From assembly GCF_000412675.1 (NCBI RefSeq), contig NC_021505.1, forward strand, positions 2,970,501-3,034,500: 64,000 nt of DNA, read 5' to 3'. This stretch comes from Pseudomonas putida NBRC 14164. Its GTDB lineage: Bacteria > Pseudomonadota > Gammaproteobacteria > Pseudomonadales > Pseudomonadaceae. The position numbers were made by a program, and so were the translations under genes. A model generated the notes under the pieces. The model made no database searches, was not told the origin of the DNA, and saw nothing but the letters and a program-made list of their open reading frames with translations. Shown in pieces: positions 16,153-25,933 of the stretch (positions are counted from its first letter, which is position 1; each line of letters starts with the position of its first letter).

Positions 16153-16563
16153 ATGAAGCTGGTTCAGTGTCATTTCTCGTCAGGTCAGCGCGTGCCAGTG
16201 CTTGTGCAGGATGGTTCAGCGGCGCCCCTGCCCAAGCTGGTCCCATTTATCTACGTCCAGCTCAAATTCAAGCATCGTGCATACAACACCGTCGCAGCGC
16301 ACCTGCGTGCGATCCAGGCTTTCTACACCTATGCCAAAAGCCGGGAGCTGGATATCGATGAGGCCATCCTGGCCTGTCACTTCGAGACGATTTTGGCACT
16401 ACTGGACGGTTACTCCCTCTGGCTCCAAAGCGGCCGCCAGGCGGATAATCTAGTCGCCCGAATCGGCACAACTGCAATGGCATCTCTTCCACCGATAGAT
16501 CCGCACACCCGTGACCAGTACCTGCGGCAGTTGAAGCAGTATGAATCGCCCCTGGTTTCCTAG
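16153..16563 (+). pseudogene. tyrosine recombinase (phage-type integrase), N-terminal fragment
   Basis: From ATG 16153, with GAGGTG upstream, the frame reads the N-terminal core-binding part of a tyrosine recombinase: YVQLKFKHRAYNTVAAHLRA, FYTYAKSRELDID and FETILALLDGYSLWLQ. The catalytic domain (R..HxxR..Y) is absent. The frame ends in TAG 16561-16563 inside the adjoining IS end. The last codons from about 16540 are probably IS sequence. It was most likely the integrase of the island that carries the Hhe-type gene. Confidence 0.75.
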
Positions 16564-16975
16564 ACACTCTCCAAGCTCAAGAAATAGCGTTTCTCATACT
16601 CTACGGGAGACAGCTGCATAGCACTGCTGTGTCGGCGTTTAGGGTTATAGAACATCTCGATGTAATCGAAAATATCACTTCGGGCTTCTTCACGGGTTGT
16701 GTAGATCTTTCGTCGGATTCGCTCCCGCTTCAAAAGCTGGAAAAAGCTCTCGGCTACGGCATTGCCGTGGCAGTTTCCCCGCCGGCTCATGCTGCTGATT
16801 ACATTGTTAGCCTTCAAGAAGCTTTGCCAATCTGAGCTACTGAACTGACTACCTTGATCTGAGTGAATCATCACTTGCTGCTGTGGCTTGCGTCGCCACA
16901 CAGCCATCAACATTGCGTCGATAGCCAGGTCGCTGCACATCCTTGGCTTCATTGACCAACCAATTAGCTGGCGGA
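16560..16975 (-). pseudogene. IS3-family OrfB transposase, C-terminal fragment
   Basis: The last 130 or so codons of a DDE transposase are present, with the second aspartate in MIHSDQGSQF and the glutamate in NAVAESFFQLLKRE. Immediately upstream the frame reads LIRQLIGWSMKPRMC. Here the OrfB start appears joined directly to the strand after the first catalytic aspartate. About 150 codons including that aspartate are therefore deleted, and the transposase cannot be active. Confidence 0.8.
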
Positions 16976-17284
16976 TCAGCGCGTACGCTCGAGATCTTCC
17001 GACATCAAGAGCGCGGTAGCCTTTTTTAGTATCGATTTCTCGCGTTCAAGGCGCGTGATCCGGGCTTCCAACTCTTGGATTTTTTGCTGCTCTGGCGTCA
17101 GCGCTTTGCTGGCCGGCGTGATGCCGCCACGCTCTTGCTGAAGCTGATTAACCCACCGACGCAGGGCCGATTCCACCAAGCCGAGCGAACGGGCCGCTTC
17201 GGCATGGCTGTAGCCTTGATCGAGCACCAGGCAGGCGGCTTCGCGCTTGAACTCAGGGGTAAAGGTACGGCGTTGCTTGGTCAT
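16976..17284 (-). CDS. IS3-family OrfA (helix-turn-helix transposase subunit)
   Basis: This 102-aa protein is a full OrfA: an N-terminal HTH (RRTFTPEFKREAACLVLDQG, SHAEAARSLGLVESALRRWV) and a C-terminal leucine-zipper helix (KIQELEARITRLEREKSILK) ending LLMSEDLERTR. ATG 17284 follows AGAGAGG. Its normal partner OrfB is truncated. Confidence 0.87.
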   Translation of the reverse strand: MTKQRRTFTPEFKREAACLVLDQGYSHAEAARSLGLVESALRRWVNQLQQERGGITPASKALTPEQQKIQELEARITRLEREKSILKKATALLMSEDLERTR

Positions 17285-17330
17285 CGGACACCTCTCTGTG
17301 GCGAGCATTCTCGCCAAAATGGTTGTCCGG

Positions 17331-17695
17331 GGTTAGTAGACCACTACACTTTTTGCCGCTTCTCGAGTTCACGCTGCCGACGATGAGCGTTGCGCTCAGC
17401 TCGTCTGGCTGATGCCTGCAGCGATCTTACAGTTCCTTTCCAACCCATCACGATGCTCCATACCGAATGCGTGATGGCACATTAGCATATGCCGTCGAAC
17501 AGTCGGCACACTGCACGGGCGTAAAAATTTAGAAATTTAAAGGGATCCAAAACACTTGCGAACACCAGCGGAGCGCACTATGTTGTGTCTTGCAGCAAGG
17601 AAAACCACCATATGATGTGTGAAAACCTTTCTGCGCGGCTCGCGATTTACTGAAAACCTCATGTATCTCACATTGCTGGATGAAGGAGATTCCGT
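17331..17695. other. intergenic stretch, no gene seen
   Basis: It lies between the IS remnant and the 44-aa gene. The half near the IS is GC-rich; the second half is AT-rich (for example around 17525-17545), as expected for a promoter region. I see no coding frame with a good start and no RNA gene. Confidence 0.5.
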
Positions 17696-17830
17696 ATGAC
17701 AGATCGTCGCCCTCTCAACCCCAACGTGAACGTTCCAAAGCCTGGCGGTGGTGAACAACCACGGTCTCGCAACAAGGACGGTCAAGTCCGCGATAAACGG
17801 AGCGATGCTGGCAAACCGCGCGGCAAATGA
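17696..17830 (+). CDS. 44-aa basic, disordered small protein
   Basis: ATG 17696 has AAGGAG 7 bases upstream, and the frame ends at TGA 17828-17830. The peptide is rich in Arg, Lys, Pro, Gly and Asn (NVPKPGGGEQPRSRNKDG, DAGKPRGK), has no hydrophobic segment and should be disordered. A 13-bp perfect hairpin follows 6 bases after the stop. Together the ribosome site and the hairpin argue that it is real. I do not recognise the family. It sits convergent to the Hhe-type gene inside the island. Confidence 0.7.
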   Translation: MTDRRPLNPNVNVPKPGGGEQPRSRNKDGQVRDKRSDAGKPRGK

Positions 17831-17836
17831 CGGTTT

Positions 17837-17872
17837 ACAGGTCAGCAGCATACGATCTCGCTGCTGACCTGT
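17837..17872 (+). terminator. hairpin downstream of the 44-aa gene
   Basis: ACAGGTCAGCAGC and its exact complement form a 13-bp stem with a 10-base loop. A short T-poor tail follows, so efficiency is uncertain. Confidence 0.65.
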
Positions 17873-17948
17873 TCTGCCACTGCAAATTAGCCTTCGTGTG
17901 TACACAGGCGCGGCACAATTCGAAGCAACAGTGCTACACCCTGAATCG

Positions 17949-17976
17949 ATAAGGGGCGCTGGTAATGCGCCCTATC
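17949..17976 (-). terminator. possible hairpin after the Hhe-type gene
   Basis: GGGCGC at 17954-17959 and GCGCCC at 17967-17972, extended by GATA/TATC with a two-base bulge, form a stem just past the stop at 17982. There is no clear T-run. Confidence 0.4.
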
Positions 17977-17981
17977 GAGTA

Positions 17982-20900
17982 TCACTCTGCGATCCGCTTT
18001 ATCGCTTTTTCGATACGCTGACGGCCCGCGTGGGCAAGCTTACCGACCCCGGCTTCCTTGGCTACTGCGTAAACCAGCCCCTCTCCTACGTGACCATGCT
18101 TAGTCATTTCATCTACTAAGGCACCTAGTTCGGGCAAGCAGATTTCAGCAAGTGGGCGAATGGCATCGTCATCACCGGGCCTACGAAAGACAACGTTCAT
18201 ATCCGACTCGAGATGAGTCGGCCAGAAGAATGTTCCTGCCTGCTCCTCTTCATGAGATCGGAATCGTGCCCGCGCTATTTGATCGACGCGATCACGAATG
18301 CGCGAGCCCGTTCTGACCCAGCCATGAGCACGCGCGATACGCCGTGCAAGCGCCATATCGAGCACAGGCCCCTCCTCTGCCACCACATGGGCAATCATCT
18401 GTTCCAAGGTAGCCGTGTAGCTCGCTTCGAAGAATCTGTCTGGATCAACCGCCTTCACAGCCTCGGCAGGGTCTGCTTCCTTGTAAACCAGGTGCTCTAC
18501 TGGCACATAAGGAATCACGGTATCTTCTGCTGCTTGAGCCGCGGCAGCTCTGGCGTATTTCAACTCTGGCATTGCACCAGACGGATCATTGGCTCCGGCA
18601 GCTGAAGTCGAAGCTACAACAGCAACCTGATCCACAACCTCAATGACTTCAGCCATGGCAGCATCGACTTTTAGGCGCTCAGCCTCATGGGCAGCATCGA
18701 TGACCGCCTGCTTGGCCCTCGATTCGGCAAGCAGTTCGGTGAGACGTTGATGCACCTTTTCTGCGGTTCCCACGGCATCAACCCACCAGTCGGTCGACCA
18801 GATCCTAACGATCTCCCAGCCAAGTCCACGCAGCACAAACTCACGCAGCTTGTCGCGATCACGCGCAGTCGCACTGCGGTGATAGGTAGCCCCATCGCAC
18901 TCGACACCGGCTAGGAAGCGCCCTGGAGCATCAGGGTGCACAACCCCCAAGTCTACTCGGAAGGAAGAGACACCAATCTGGGTATGGATCTGCCAACCCT
19001 TCTTGGCCAAGGCAGCAGCGACTGCCTCTTCAAATGGGCTATCGAATCCACCCACACTACCGAAATTAGCTTCAGCCAAGGCCTGCGGCCCACGTTCAGC
19101 AAATTCGAGGAAATGCTTCAGGTCACGCACCCCGACGGCTTGCGTCCGAGCAAGGTCAATGTGCTCTGGGCGGAGGGTCGAGAACAGCACCAATTCTTGG
19201 CGAGCACGCGTAATTGCAACGTTCAGTCGGCGCTCGCCACCTGGACGGTTCATCGGGCCGAAGTTCATAGACATCCCGCCGGCAGCGTCTTTTCCGTAGG
19301 TGGTCGAGAAATAGATGATGTCCCGCTCGTCGCCCTGGACACTTTCCAGGTTCTTCACGAACACAGGCTCGAGCTCAGACTCAGCGAAGTACGAGTCGAG
19401 CGACGGATCCCTCCGGCATGCCTCATCGAGCATGTCCATGATGAGCTTCTGCTGCTCACCGTTGAACGTGACCACTCCCACAGTACGACGGCTCTCACGG
19501 AAGGCCGGTGACTGAAGGCGAGCAACAAGGTCAGCAACTAGGGCTCTTGCTTCAATCAGGTTGGTACGTGAGCCGCCCTTGTCGTAAACACCAGCAACTG
19601 GACACAGCCTCACAGCCTTATCAGCCGTGAATGGCGAAGGGAACGTCACCAGCTTCGAGCCGTAGTAACGCTGGTTGGAGAACGCGATCAGGCTCTCGTG
19701 ACGGCTGCGATAATGCCAGTTCAGGTTGCGCATCGGCAGGTTCGCGCTGATGCATTCATCCAGGATGCTCTCGAGATCCGCTTCGACATCCTCATCATCA
19801 GCAGTAGACTCAGCCCGGTCAAAGAACGAGGTCGGCGGCAGCTGTTTCGGGTCACCTACCATCACGACCTGCTTTCCTCGCGCCATCGCACCAATTGCAT
19901 CCCAGACCGGAATCTGAGAGGCCTCATCGAAGATGACGAGGTCGAACGGGGTTGAGGCTGGCGGCAGGTATTGGGCAATCGAGAGCGGGCTCATCAGCAA
20001 GCAAGGCGTCAGCTTGGTGAGGGCTTCTGGTGCCCGGGTCATCAACTCACGCAATGGAATATGCTTGGTTTTCTTGCCCATCTCATGACGCAGCAAGCCC
20101 CACTCTGAAGAGCGGCTCACGCTGTCCTGACTTGGCAGGTCAGCACACAGCCGAGCACGGAGCCAGTCCTTCGTCAGCTCGGTGAACTTGTCATCCAGCG
20201 CTCGGAAATCGCGAATACGCTGTTCATGCTCAACGCTGACAAATGTCCGGATCACTTCCTCGTTATCGACAGTGGTATTCAGCCACCAGCGAGCATAATT
20301 CACCTCGAAGACGCGGCGGACTTTTCCGGAGGTGATGGCTCCGCTTTCCATGGCCTGGACAATTGGGGCGAGGCCAACGGCGAAGGCCTCATCGCGCACC
20401 TTCCTCCAGGCACACCATGCCTTGAGTCGTGCCTCGGACGAAACTACGGTTTCGCAATTTTTCTTGAGGTCATTCAACGAAAGGTGTGAGGTCTCATCAG
20501 CACCGGCCTCGGTGAAGTGACCGATCGAAGTCAGATGCGATGAACGCTCCTGCAACAACGCAAGCTTTTCGCGCAGGCCAACGCCTGCGAGAGCTATCGC
20601 ACCTTCAGGCTCTAGCAAAGCGTTGCCATCGCCCAAGAGCGTTTGAAGGGGAGCCTTGTAAGCTGCAATCTGCTCCGGGTTCAGCGCGAGCTTCGCAACA
20701 GCAGTTGCTACCTGCCCTTGGAACACCACAGCCTGACGTGCAATCTCAAGCTTGGTCTTCAGGTCACTCCAGACCGGTACCAGTTCTCGCAGGTCAGCCA
20801 GGTCGGACAGATCACGTTCAACCGCTGCCCGCTCCTTCAACAGATCGAAGTCACCTTTCAGCAAGGCTCCACAGCGGCCCTCCTGCACTTCTGGGTGATC

Positions 20901-23900
20901 ATCAACAAGGCGACCACGTTCTTCGATATCCCGACGCTCAGCCTGGAAGCACAGCGCTGCAGTAAGGAGTTCAATGTTAGTGTCCTTGCCGCACCAAAGC
21001 TGCTGAGTGCTCGAGCCAAGGTCGGACAAGGCACCCATATCGCTATCAAGGCGAGTCAGCGTGCGAAGCCGTCGCAGTTCTTCCTTTAATGCATCACCGA
21101 GCTGGCCTTGCTCGACCAACTGGAGCCCATCATCGATCCAGTCCGAGTCTGATTGCTGGAGCCGAATGGCCTCTTGAAGTTTGATCGACGTCGAAAGCTT
21201 CTCAGCGTCAGACTTAGAACCTTGCCAAACGGCAACGCACTCTTGCCCTGGCTCAAGCTCATCAATAGCGCGGCGCACGGCACGTATTTCTGCCCAGGTG
21301 GCTAAATCCTTACCTTGATCGGCCTCGCCTGCAGAGGTTTGAGTCGGGGCTAGCAAACCTGCGATACGACGCTTACCGAACCAGGACTTTGGCCAGAACG
21401 ATTCCTCAGCCTCCTTCCACTCTCTCAGCAACAAATCGATGTCGAGCGATTCGATCGTATCGCCATAGGTCGCACTGAGCTGCTGCTTGAGCTCTACTAT
21501 TTGGCTAAGCAGTGCCACCGCCTGAGCAAGCACATCGGTGACACTTTCCGGCCAGGCCGGGCTGAGCTCACCGAATATGGTGCGACGTTGCTGCAGCAGG
21601 TCAATACCCTGCTTCGCATCCGCCACAACGCGAGAAGTCCAGAGCGGCGAAAGCTTAGCGTTTAGCTCTCGATGTTGTTCAACCCACGCACAGCCATCGC
21701 TCAGCCGTTGAGAAATGGAGCGGGCTTCAGGCCGCAACGCGAAGCGCCAATCCTGTCCTGCTGCCGCGGGTAGTGCCTGGGAAAGGACTGACAGCCCCTC
21801 CAGTGCACCCGGGGTGTATTCCGAAGCTAGGAGCCCAGCCAACTCAACGAACCGATCAGCCGCACACTGGACATCCAAGACGGCAGGCAACACATCACGA
21901 GCCGCCTGCACGAACTGTTGTTGCCAATGAGGTGACCATTCCGCTTGACCAACTGCGGATAACGCATTACCAGCAAGCAGGCTGTAGCCCACAGCCTGCG
22001 CGTTCACTTCGAGGCGATCGCCCAATTCACGAAGCTCAAGCATGGCCTTGTGGTCATGCGTGTCAGGTGACGCCCAGCCAACAGGGGCAACAGCTTCATC
22101 GACACCCGAAGTGACCGTGCCAATCGCATCGTAGATGGTGTAACCGTTGCGATGGCGCCGGTGCAGTCGCTCGACGTAAATGTTCAGGCTGTCGCGCAGC
22201 GTTGCGAGACGCTGAGCCTCAACCTCCCATGCAGCGGAATCGACCTGCCCTTTTGCCTCCCAAGCGGACTGCAGCTGGGCCAGCACATCAGTTTTCCGAG
22301 CCTTGCTTGAGTGCAACTCGAGGCAGAACTCACCCAAGCCAATCTCACGCAAGCGACGGTACACGACATCCAGCGCGGCGATCTTCTCCGAGACGAACAG
22401 CACGCGACGCCCTTGGGCAATCGACTGGGCGATCATGTTGGAAATCGTCTGGCTCTTGCCAGTACCGGGTGGGCCGATGAGCACAAAGTCTTTGCCCTTG
22501 GCTGCAGCCATCACTGCAGCCAACTGAGATGAGTCAGACGGCAGCGGGCAGAAAACGTCTGTCGGGCCGTAGTCGCGATCCAGCGATTGCGCCTCTGGGA
22601 ACGGTGTATCCGAAACGAACGAATCGCGTGGGGTATCCAGAAGGTGCTGAACGACTGGGCTCTGCCGCAGGTGCTCAGCGCTCTCGGCCAGATCCTTCCA
22701 CATGAGGTATTTGGCAAACGAGAACATCGACAGCACGACGTCTTCGCTCAACTCCCAACCTGGGATGTCCTTGATGGCATGGCCAACCTTGTTCCAAATA
22801 CCGGCGATATCAAGTCCAGAATCGTCCCGAGGCAATTCGTGCTCCAGCGACCCCAAGCCCAATTCGAAATCCTGTCGAAGCATCTCAATCAGGGTGGGGT
22901 TGAAGCGCGGCTCATCATCGTGAAGCACCATGGTAAATCCGGAGCGAGCGCTCTTGCGCTCCAGCGTAACCGGTATCAAAACCAATGGCGCCTTGTACTT
23001 CTGCCCTGCTCTGTCCTCGCGTGTCCAACTCAGGAAGCCAATGGCCAAGAAGAGCGTATTGGAGCCGCCTTCCTGCAGCGCTGTACGAGCACCTCGGTAC
23101 AGTTCGGTGAGTCGAACGTCCATCTCGTTGGATGTCAGCGCAACAAACACCTCTCTGCGATTGAGGGCATCCTCGGCATGCCGGCGACGAACATCCTCAC
23201 GCTCACGTTGCTCATACAGAGCGCGCTCCCGCGGATCAGCACCATCCATGAGGTCTGGGCGGGTGAGCAGCTTCAGCGACTGACCACTGGCCAATACGTC
23301 CTCGAGGGCTCCTGGATCTGGGGACTCCAGCTTCAGCGCCCGCTTGCCTGTCTTGAAGTTCAAGAGGTTGTTTCGAAGCGAGAGATCCAGGAGTTTGCGC
23401 TGCCACCGGCCAAGTCGGTCTGCTGGGTCGAGCTTGGAAAGGTCTTCGACCACTACCTCGTGGATCTCATCAGGGATTCCAGCCCCGTCCTCGACCAGGA
23501 GCGTCGGAGAGTCCACCGGAACCTCATCAGCAATCCGTGCGATCTGAGCCTCAGCACTTGCGAGTGGCTTGATCCGTTGCAGTCGAGCCCGGCGAATGTC
23601 GAGCAGCATTTCAAATTCGCTGTCCGCGTCTTCGGCAATCTGCTTCTCACCTCTCTCGACTGCGTAAGAGAAGGTTGGGACAGGATTCTGCGTACTGAGC
23701 GTCGTTTCAAATAGAACCAGTTCCCGCAGCTTCACCCGCTTGCGTACCGCCGTCACATCATCGACAAGGGCAGTAGTGAATTCCTCGGGCTTCATCCACA
23801 ACCCCGCGAAAGCGTGACCGCGGGTGAACACGATGACTGGGTTCAGCCCGATTTGCTCCAGGGCAGCGCAGAATAGCAGGGTAAGATCCATGCAGGTTGC

Positions 23901-24608
23901 CAAACCAGTATCGGCAATCTGGCTTGGGCTTCGCACCTTTTGACCTGACTGTTCAAAACTTGCCGGCGGCAATGCATAGTCGAGCTTCATCCGTGCGACG
24001 GCGCTCCAGACCGCAGACGCCAGCTGCCAAGCTCGCTTCGCGCCACCCTCGTAACCATCCAGCGATGAGCACAGTTCACTTTGGCGAAGCAACTCAGCCG
24101 TCTGCTTCAAGAGTCGTTCAACTGCCGCATCATTCGGCTGCACGAAGGCAGCCGTCATGTCAGGAATATGCCGCAACCCACCCCACTGATTTCGGGGCAG
24201 AAGGTCTACGACTTGCTCAAAACGGGAGACCTCCTTTCTGCCGCTCTCGGCTTCCTTGTCGTCCGCCTCAAGCACGAAGGTGAATGTCGACAGCTCAGCT
24301 TCGGTCAGACGACTAAGCAACGGGCCGTCCAAGACCAGATCAAGACCAGGAATGATCCGGAAGCTATCTGCCCCAATCTCGTCGATCCGCCACACCTTGG
24401 CCTTGAACACCTCAGGTTCTGAGGTCAATGTCAGGGTCGCATTAACGAAACGGTCTTCGGTCTCGTTCGCTATACGAAGTTCGCGAATTACGGGAATGGC
24501 GTTCTGGAAGTCGGCAAGGTTCAGCTTCGCCACAAGGGTGGCAAGGATCTTGACTTCTTTAGGTGGGATTTCTTCTGGAGCAGCGGGGGGCTGAACGATG
24601 TCGTCCAT
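17982..24608 (-). CDS. DUF4011 / SF1 helicase / Vsr-like nuclease / DUF3320 anti-phage protein (Hhe type)
   Basis: This 2208-aa protein reads as several domains. Residues about 230-275 look transglutaminase-like (ATCMDLTLLFCAALEQ, TRGHAFAGLW). DUF4011 starts near 390 (LGRWQRKLLDLSLRNNLLNF). The SF1 helicase has Walker A GPPGTGKSQT near 711, Walker B VIFDEASQIP near 1559, then VGDPKQLPPTSF, NWHYRSRHESL, SVQGDERDIIYFS and LNVAITRARQEL. A Vsr/DUF559-like nuclease lies near 1854-1940 (SPFEEAVAAAL, FRVDLGV, GVECDGATYHRS). DUF3320 follows near 2060-2120. This order matches the single-gene DUF4011-helicase-Vsr (Hhe) defence system of Gao et al. 2020. ATG 24608 follows AAGGAAGG. All motifs are intact. 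Confidence 0.9.
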   Translation of the reverse strand: MDDIVQPPAAPEEIPPKEVKILATLVAKLNLADFQNAIPVIRELRIANETEDRFVNATLTLTSEPEVFKAKVWRIDEIGADSFRIIPGLDLVLDGPLLSRLTEAELSTFTFVLEADDKEAESGRKEVSRFEQVVDLLPRNQWGGLRHIPDMTAAFVQPNDAAVERLLKQTAELLRQSELCSSLDGYEGGAKRAWQLASAVWSAVARMKLDYALPPASFEQSGQKVRSPSQIADTGLATCMDLTLLFCAALEQIGLNPVIVFTRGHAFAGLWMKPEEFTTALVDDVTAVRKRVKLRELVLFETTLSTQNPVPTFSYAVERGEKQIAEDADSEFEMLLDIRRARLQRIKPLASAEAQIARIADEVPVDSPTLLVEDGAGIPDEIHEVVVEDLSKLDPADRLGRWQRKLLDLSLRNNLLNFKTGKRALKLESPDPGALEDVLASGQSLKLLTRPDLMDGADPRERALYEQREREDVRRRHAEDALNRREVFVALTSNEMDVRLTELYRGARTALQEGGSNTLFLAIGFLSWTREDRAGQKYKAPLVLIPVTLERKSARSGFTMVLHDDEPRFNPTLIEMLRQDFELGLGSLEHELPRDDSGLDIAGIWNKVGHAIKDIPGWELSEDVVLSMFSFAKYLMWKDLAESAEHLRQSPVVQHLLDTPRDSFVSDTPFPEAQSLDRDYGPTDVFCPLPSDSSQLAAVMAAAKGKDFVLIGPPGTGKSQTISNMIAQSIAQGRRVLFVSEKIAALDVVYRRLREIGLGEFCLELHSSKARKTDVLAQLQSAWEAKGQVDSAAWEVEAQRLATLRDSLNIYVERLHRRHRNGYTIYDAIGTVTSGVDEAVAPVGWASPDTHDHKAMLELRELGDRLEVNAQAVGYSLLAGNALSAVGQAEWSPHWQQQFVQAARDVLPAVLDVQCAADRFVELAGLLASEYTPGALEGLSVLSQALPAAAGQDWRFALRPEARSISQRLSDGCAWVEQHRELNAKLSPLWTSRVVADAKQGIDLLQQRRTIFGELSPAWPESVTDVLAQAVALLSQIVELKQQLSATYGDTIESLDIDLLLREWKEAEESFWPKSWFGKRRIAGLLAPTQTSAGEADQGKDLATWAEIRAVRRAIDELEPGQECVAVWQGSKSDAEKLSTSIKLQEAIRLQQSDSDWIDDGLQLVEQGQLGDALKEELRRLRTLTRLDSDMGALSDLGSSTQQLWCGKDTNIELLTAALCFQAERRDIEERGRLVDDHPEVQEGRCGALLKGDFDLLKERAAVERDLSDLADLRELVPVWSDLKTKLEIARQAVVFQGQVATAVAKLALNPEQIAAYKAPLQTLLGDGNALLEPEGAIALAGVGLREKLALLQERSSHLTSIGHFTEAGADETSHLSLNDLKKNCETVVSSEARLKAWCAWRKVRDEAFAVGLAPIVQAMESGAITSGKVRRVFEVNYARWWLNTTVDNEEVIRTFVSVEHEQRIRDFRALDDKFTELTKDWLRARLCADLPSQDSVSRSSEWGLLRHEMGKKTKHIPLRELMTRAPEALTKLTPCLLMSPLSIAQYLPPASTPFDLVIFDEASQIPVWDAIGAMARGKQVVMVGDPKQLPPTSFFDRAESTADDEDVEADLESILDECISANLPMRNLNWHYRSRHESLIAFSNQRYYGSKLVTFPSPFTADKAVRLCPVAGVYDKGGSRTNLIEARALVADLVARLQSPAFRESRRTVGVVTFNGEQQKLIMDMLDEACRRDPSLDSYFAESELEPVFVKNLESVQGDERDIIYFSTTYGKDAAGGMSMNFGPMNRPGGERRLNVAITRARQELVLFSTLRPEHIDLARTQAVGVRDLKHFLEFAERGPQALAEANFGSVGGFDSPFEEAVAAALAKKGWQIHTQIGVSSFRVDLGVVHPDAPGRFLAGVECDGATYHRSATARDRDKLREFVLRGLGWEIVRIWSTDWWVDAVGTAEKVHQRLTELLAESRAKQAVIDAAHEAERLKVDAAMAEVIEVVDQVAVVASTSAAGANDPSGAMPELKYARAAAAQAAEDTVIPYVPVEHLVYKEADPAEAVKAVDPDRFFEASYTATLEQMIAHVVAEEGPVLDMALARRIARAHGWVRTGSRIRDRVDQIARARFRSHEEEQAGTFFWPTHLESDMNVVFRRPGDDDAIRPLAEICLPELGALVDEMTKHGHVGEGLVYAVAKEAGVGKLAHAGRQRIEKAIKRIAE

Positions 24609-24926
24609 GCGCAACCTTCCTTGTTGTGATGCTCAAGGGAGTGCCGGACAGACCGGCCGCGAAGGGATCCTCTTGAGCTGATGGCGGGATGATAGCGCTT
24701 CCTGCTTCAGGCGTAATGATCCTTTGGTCGTTCGCTGATGCTTAATCTGTTCAGCTGCGATCTGCAGCAAAGCGCAGATGCATCCTGACTTGCCACAGAC
24801 CTATCAGCTCTATCGGGTGTAAAAAATTAGTATCAAAGGTTTTTCAAAAGTGGCACAAAACTGCAAAAAGTCACATCAAGACTGACTAGTTCAAGGAAAG
24901 CCAGCCACCTAAAACATTCCAGCGAA
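24609..24926. other. AT-rich spacer before the Hhe-type gene
   Basis: This 318-base stretch is clearly richer in A and T than the core genes, especially 24815-24870, and probably contains the Hhe promoter. I see no supported gene. Confidence 0.5.
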
Positions 24927-25142
24927 CTATAAGCTAGATGTATTGGACTCAATACCTATCAATCTCATCTCAATGTTATTCAAGCCGTCATACACAACTT
25001 TTGCATAGGAATGTTCACCAACCCAGTTCAGCTCATTTTTTATTTCCGATAAATCATATTTTATATCATCTAGCTTTTGTGAAACCTCTTCATTGATAGC
25101 GACAAGCCGCTCTAGAAGCGTCTCAATATTTTCAGTACTCAT
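24927..25142 (-). CDS. 71-aa coiled-coil protein, unknown
   Basis: AAAAGGAG precedes ATG 25142 by 5 bases. The 71 residues begin with heptad-like helices (IETLLERLVAINEEV, KLDDIKYDLSEIKNEL), then a short loop (VGEHSYAKVVYDG) and another helix (IEMRLIGIE). No membrane segment is seen. The codon use is AT-rich, unlike the core genome and like the island. It is in the same direction as the Hhe-type gene but 318 bases upstream. It may be an accessory, or a relic of another island gene. Confidence 0.6.
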   Translation of the reverse strand: MSTENIETLLERLVAINEEVSQKLDDIKYDLSEIKNELNWVGEHSYAKVVYDGLNNIEMRLIGIESNTSSL

Positions 25143-25933
25143 AAAAACTCCTTTTCAAAGCAGAGGAAACGGTCTGGTAAGTTCTGCGCAGAGTGGTTGG
25201 AGGCTGGGCTAGCTTGGCTGCAAATAGACATTTTGAGGCGCAGCTTGCACATCGAACAGTGGCGCAGTGCCATCATTAGCATAAAAATGACCTCCTGTGG
25301 AAGACCTACGCTTCGTAGTACCGCTTCATCGCCTCAACAGCGCTAGTGCTCAAGGCCACCGCGGCGCTGTTCGATCAGGCTCAGTAGCGATTTTATAGCC
25401 ACACTCTGCGGCTTGGTTAAATCGTGCTGGTGAAAAATTCTCCTCGATCAGCCAGGTTGCTGATCAAGGACTCGCCCTTCAATTTGAATACATCAATTGG
25501 CGATACCGAGATACTTGCGGAACAGGTTCTGAATCGCCCTGAGCTTCGTAGGCACCTCTTTGTCTTGCACTGAGGCCAATAAAGCTAGTTTTATAAACAT
25601 CAATCGATGAACGGCCGCATTCGTTTCGAGGACTTTGAGTCAGTAATCTCCGGCCCGTGAGTGGCTTATGAACATTTGACATCGCCCACTTGTTAAATGT
25701 CATATTAGGTAGATGTGTCTGGCTGGTATCGCTTGCCCCTTAAGCTGGATGTTGCTTGCAAGGCCCCTCCTTCAACATGGCGCGTGGACAATCAGCCTTC
25801 AGGAAGCACCTGTGAGCATGGCGCCTGAAATACCAAAGAGCAGCACGTTCATGACATCTCAAGGACTTTTCATTCACGCAATTTTCACGCGTGGTTGCGC
25901 ATTCTTGAGCTATCCCTACGTGTGATAGACCTT
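25143..25933. other. decayed island sequence without intact genes
   Basis: There is no long frame with a ribosome site. A minus-strand frame ending at about 25478 reads PTKLRAIQNLFRKYLGIAN before a stop, and may be the tail of a lost gene. The rest is of mixed GC. I treat it as eroded mobile DNA between the island and the sugar-acid locus. Confidence 0.45.

Larger units (their letters stand above)
16540..17330 (-). mobile_element. defective IS3-family insertion sequence
   Basis: This roughly 0.8-kb element holds an intact orfA and a 3' fragment of orfB, whereas complete IS3 elements are about 1.2-1.3 kb. The orfB-side end reads TGAATCGCCCC, typical of the ends of this IS group. The matching end next to orfA is not clear, so that boundary is approximate. 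It interrupts the integrase gene. Confidence 0.75.

Noticed and set aside
22587..23714. Plus-strand frame of 375 codons opposite the Hhe-type gene
   Set aside because: The minus strand has DUF4011 and continuous family motifs here; the plus frame shows none.
25479..25703. Minus-strand frame of 74 codons in the island spacer
   Set aside because: No ribosome site and no domain; another frame of the same bases gives a more protein-like tail, so I left it as possible debris.
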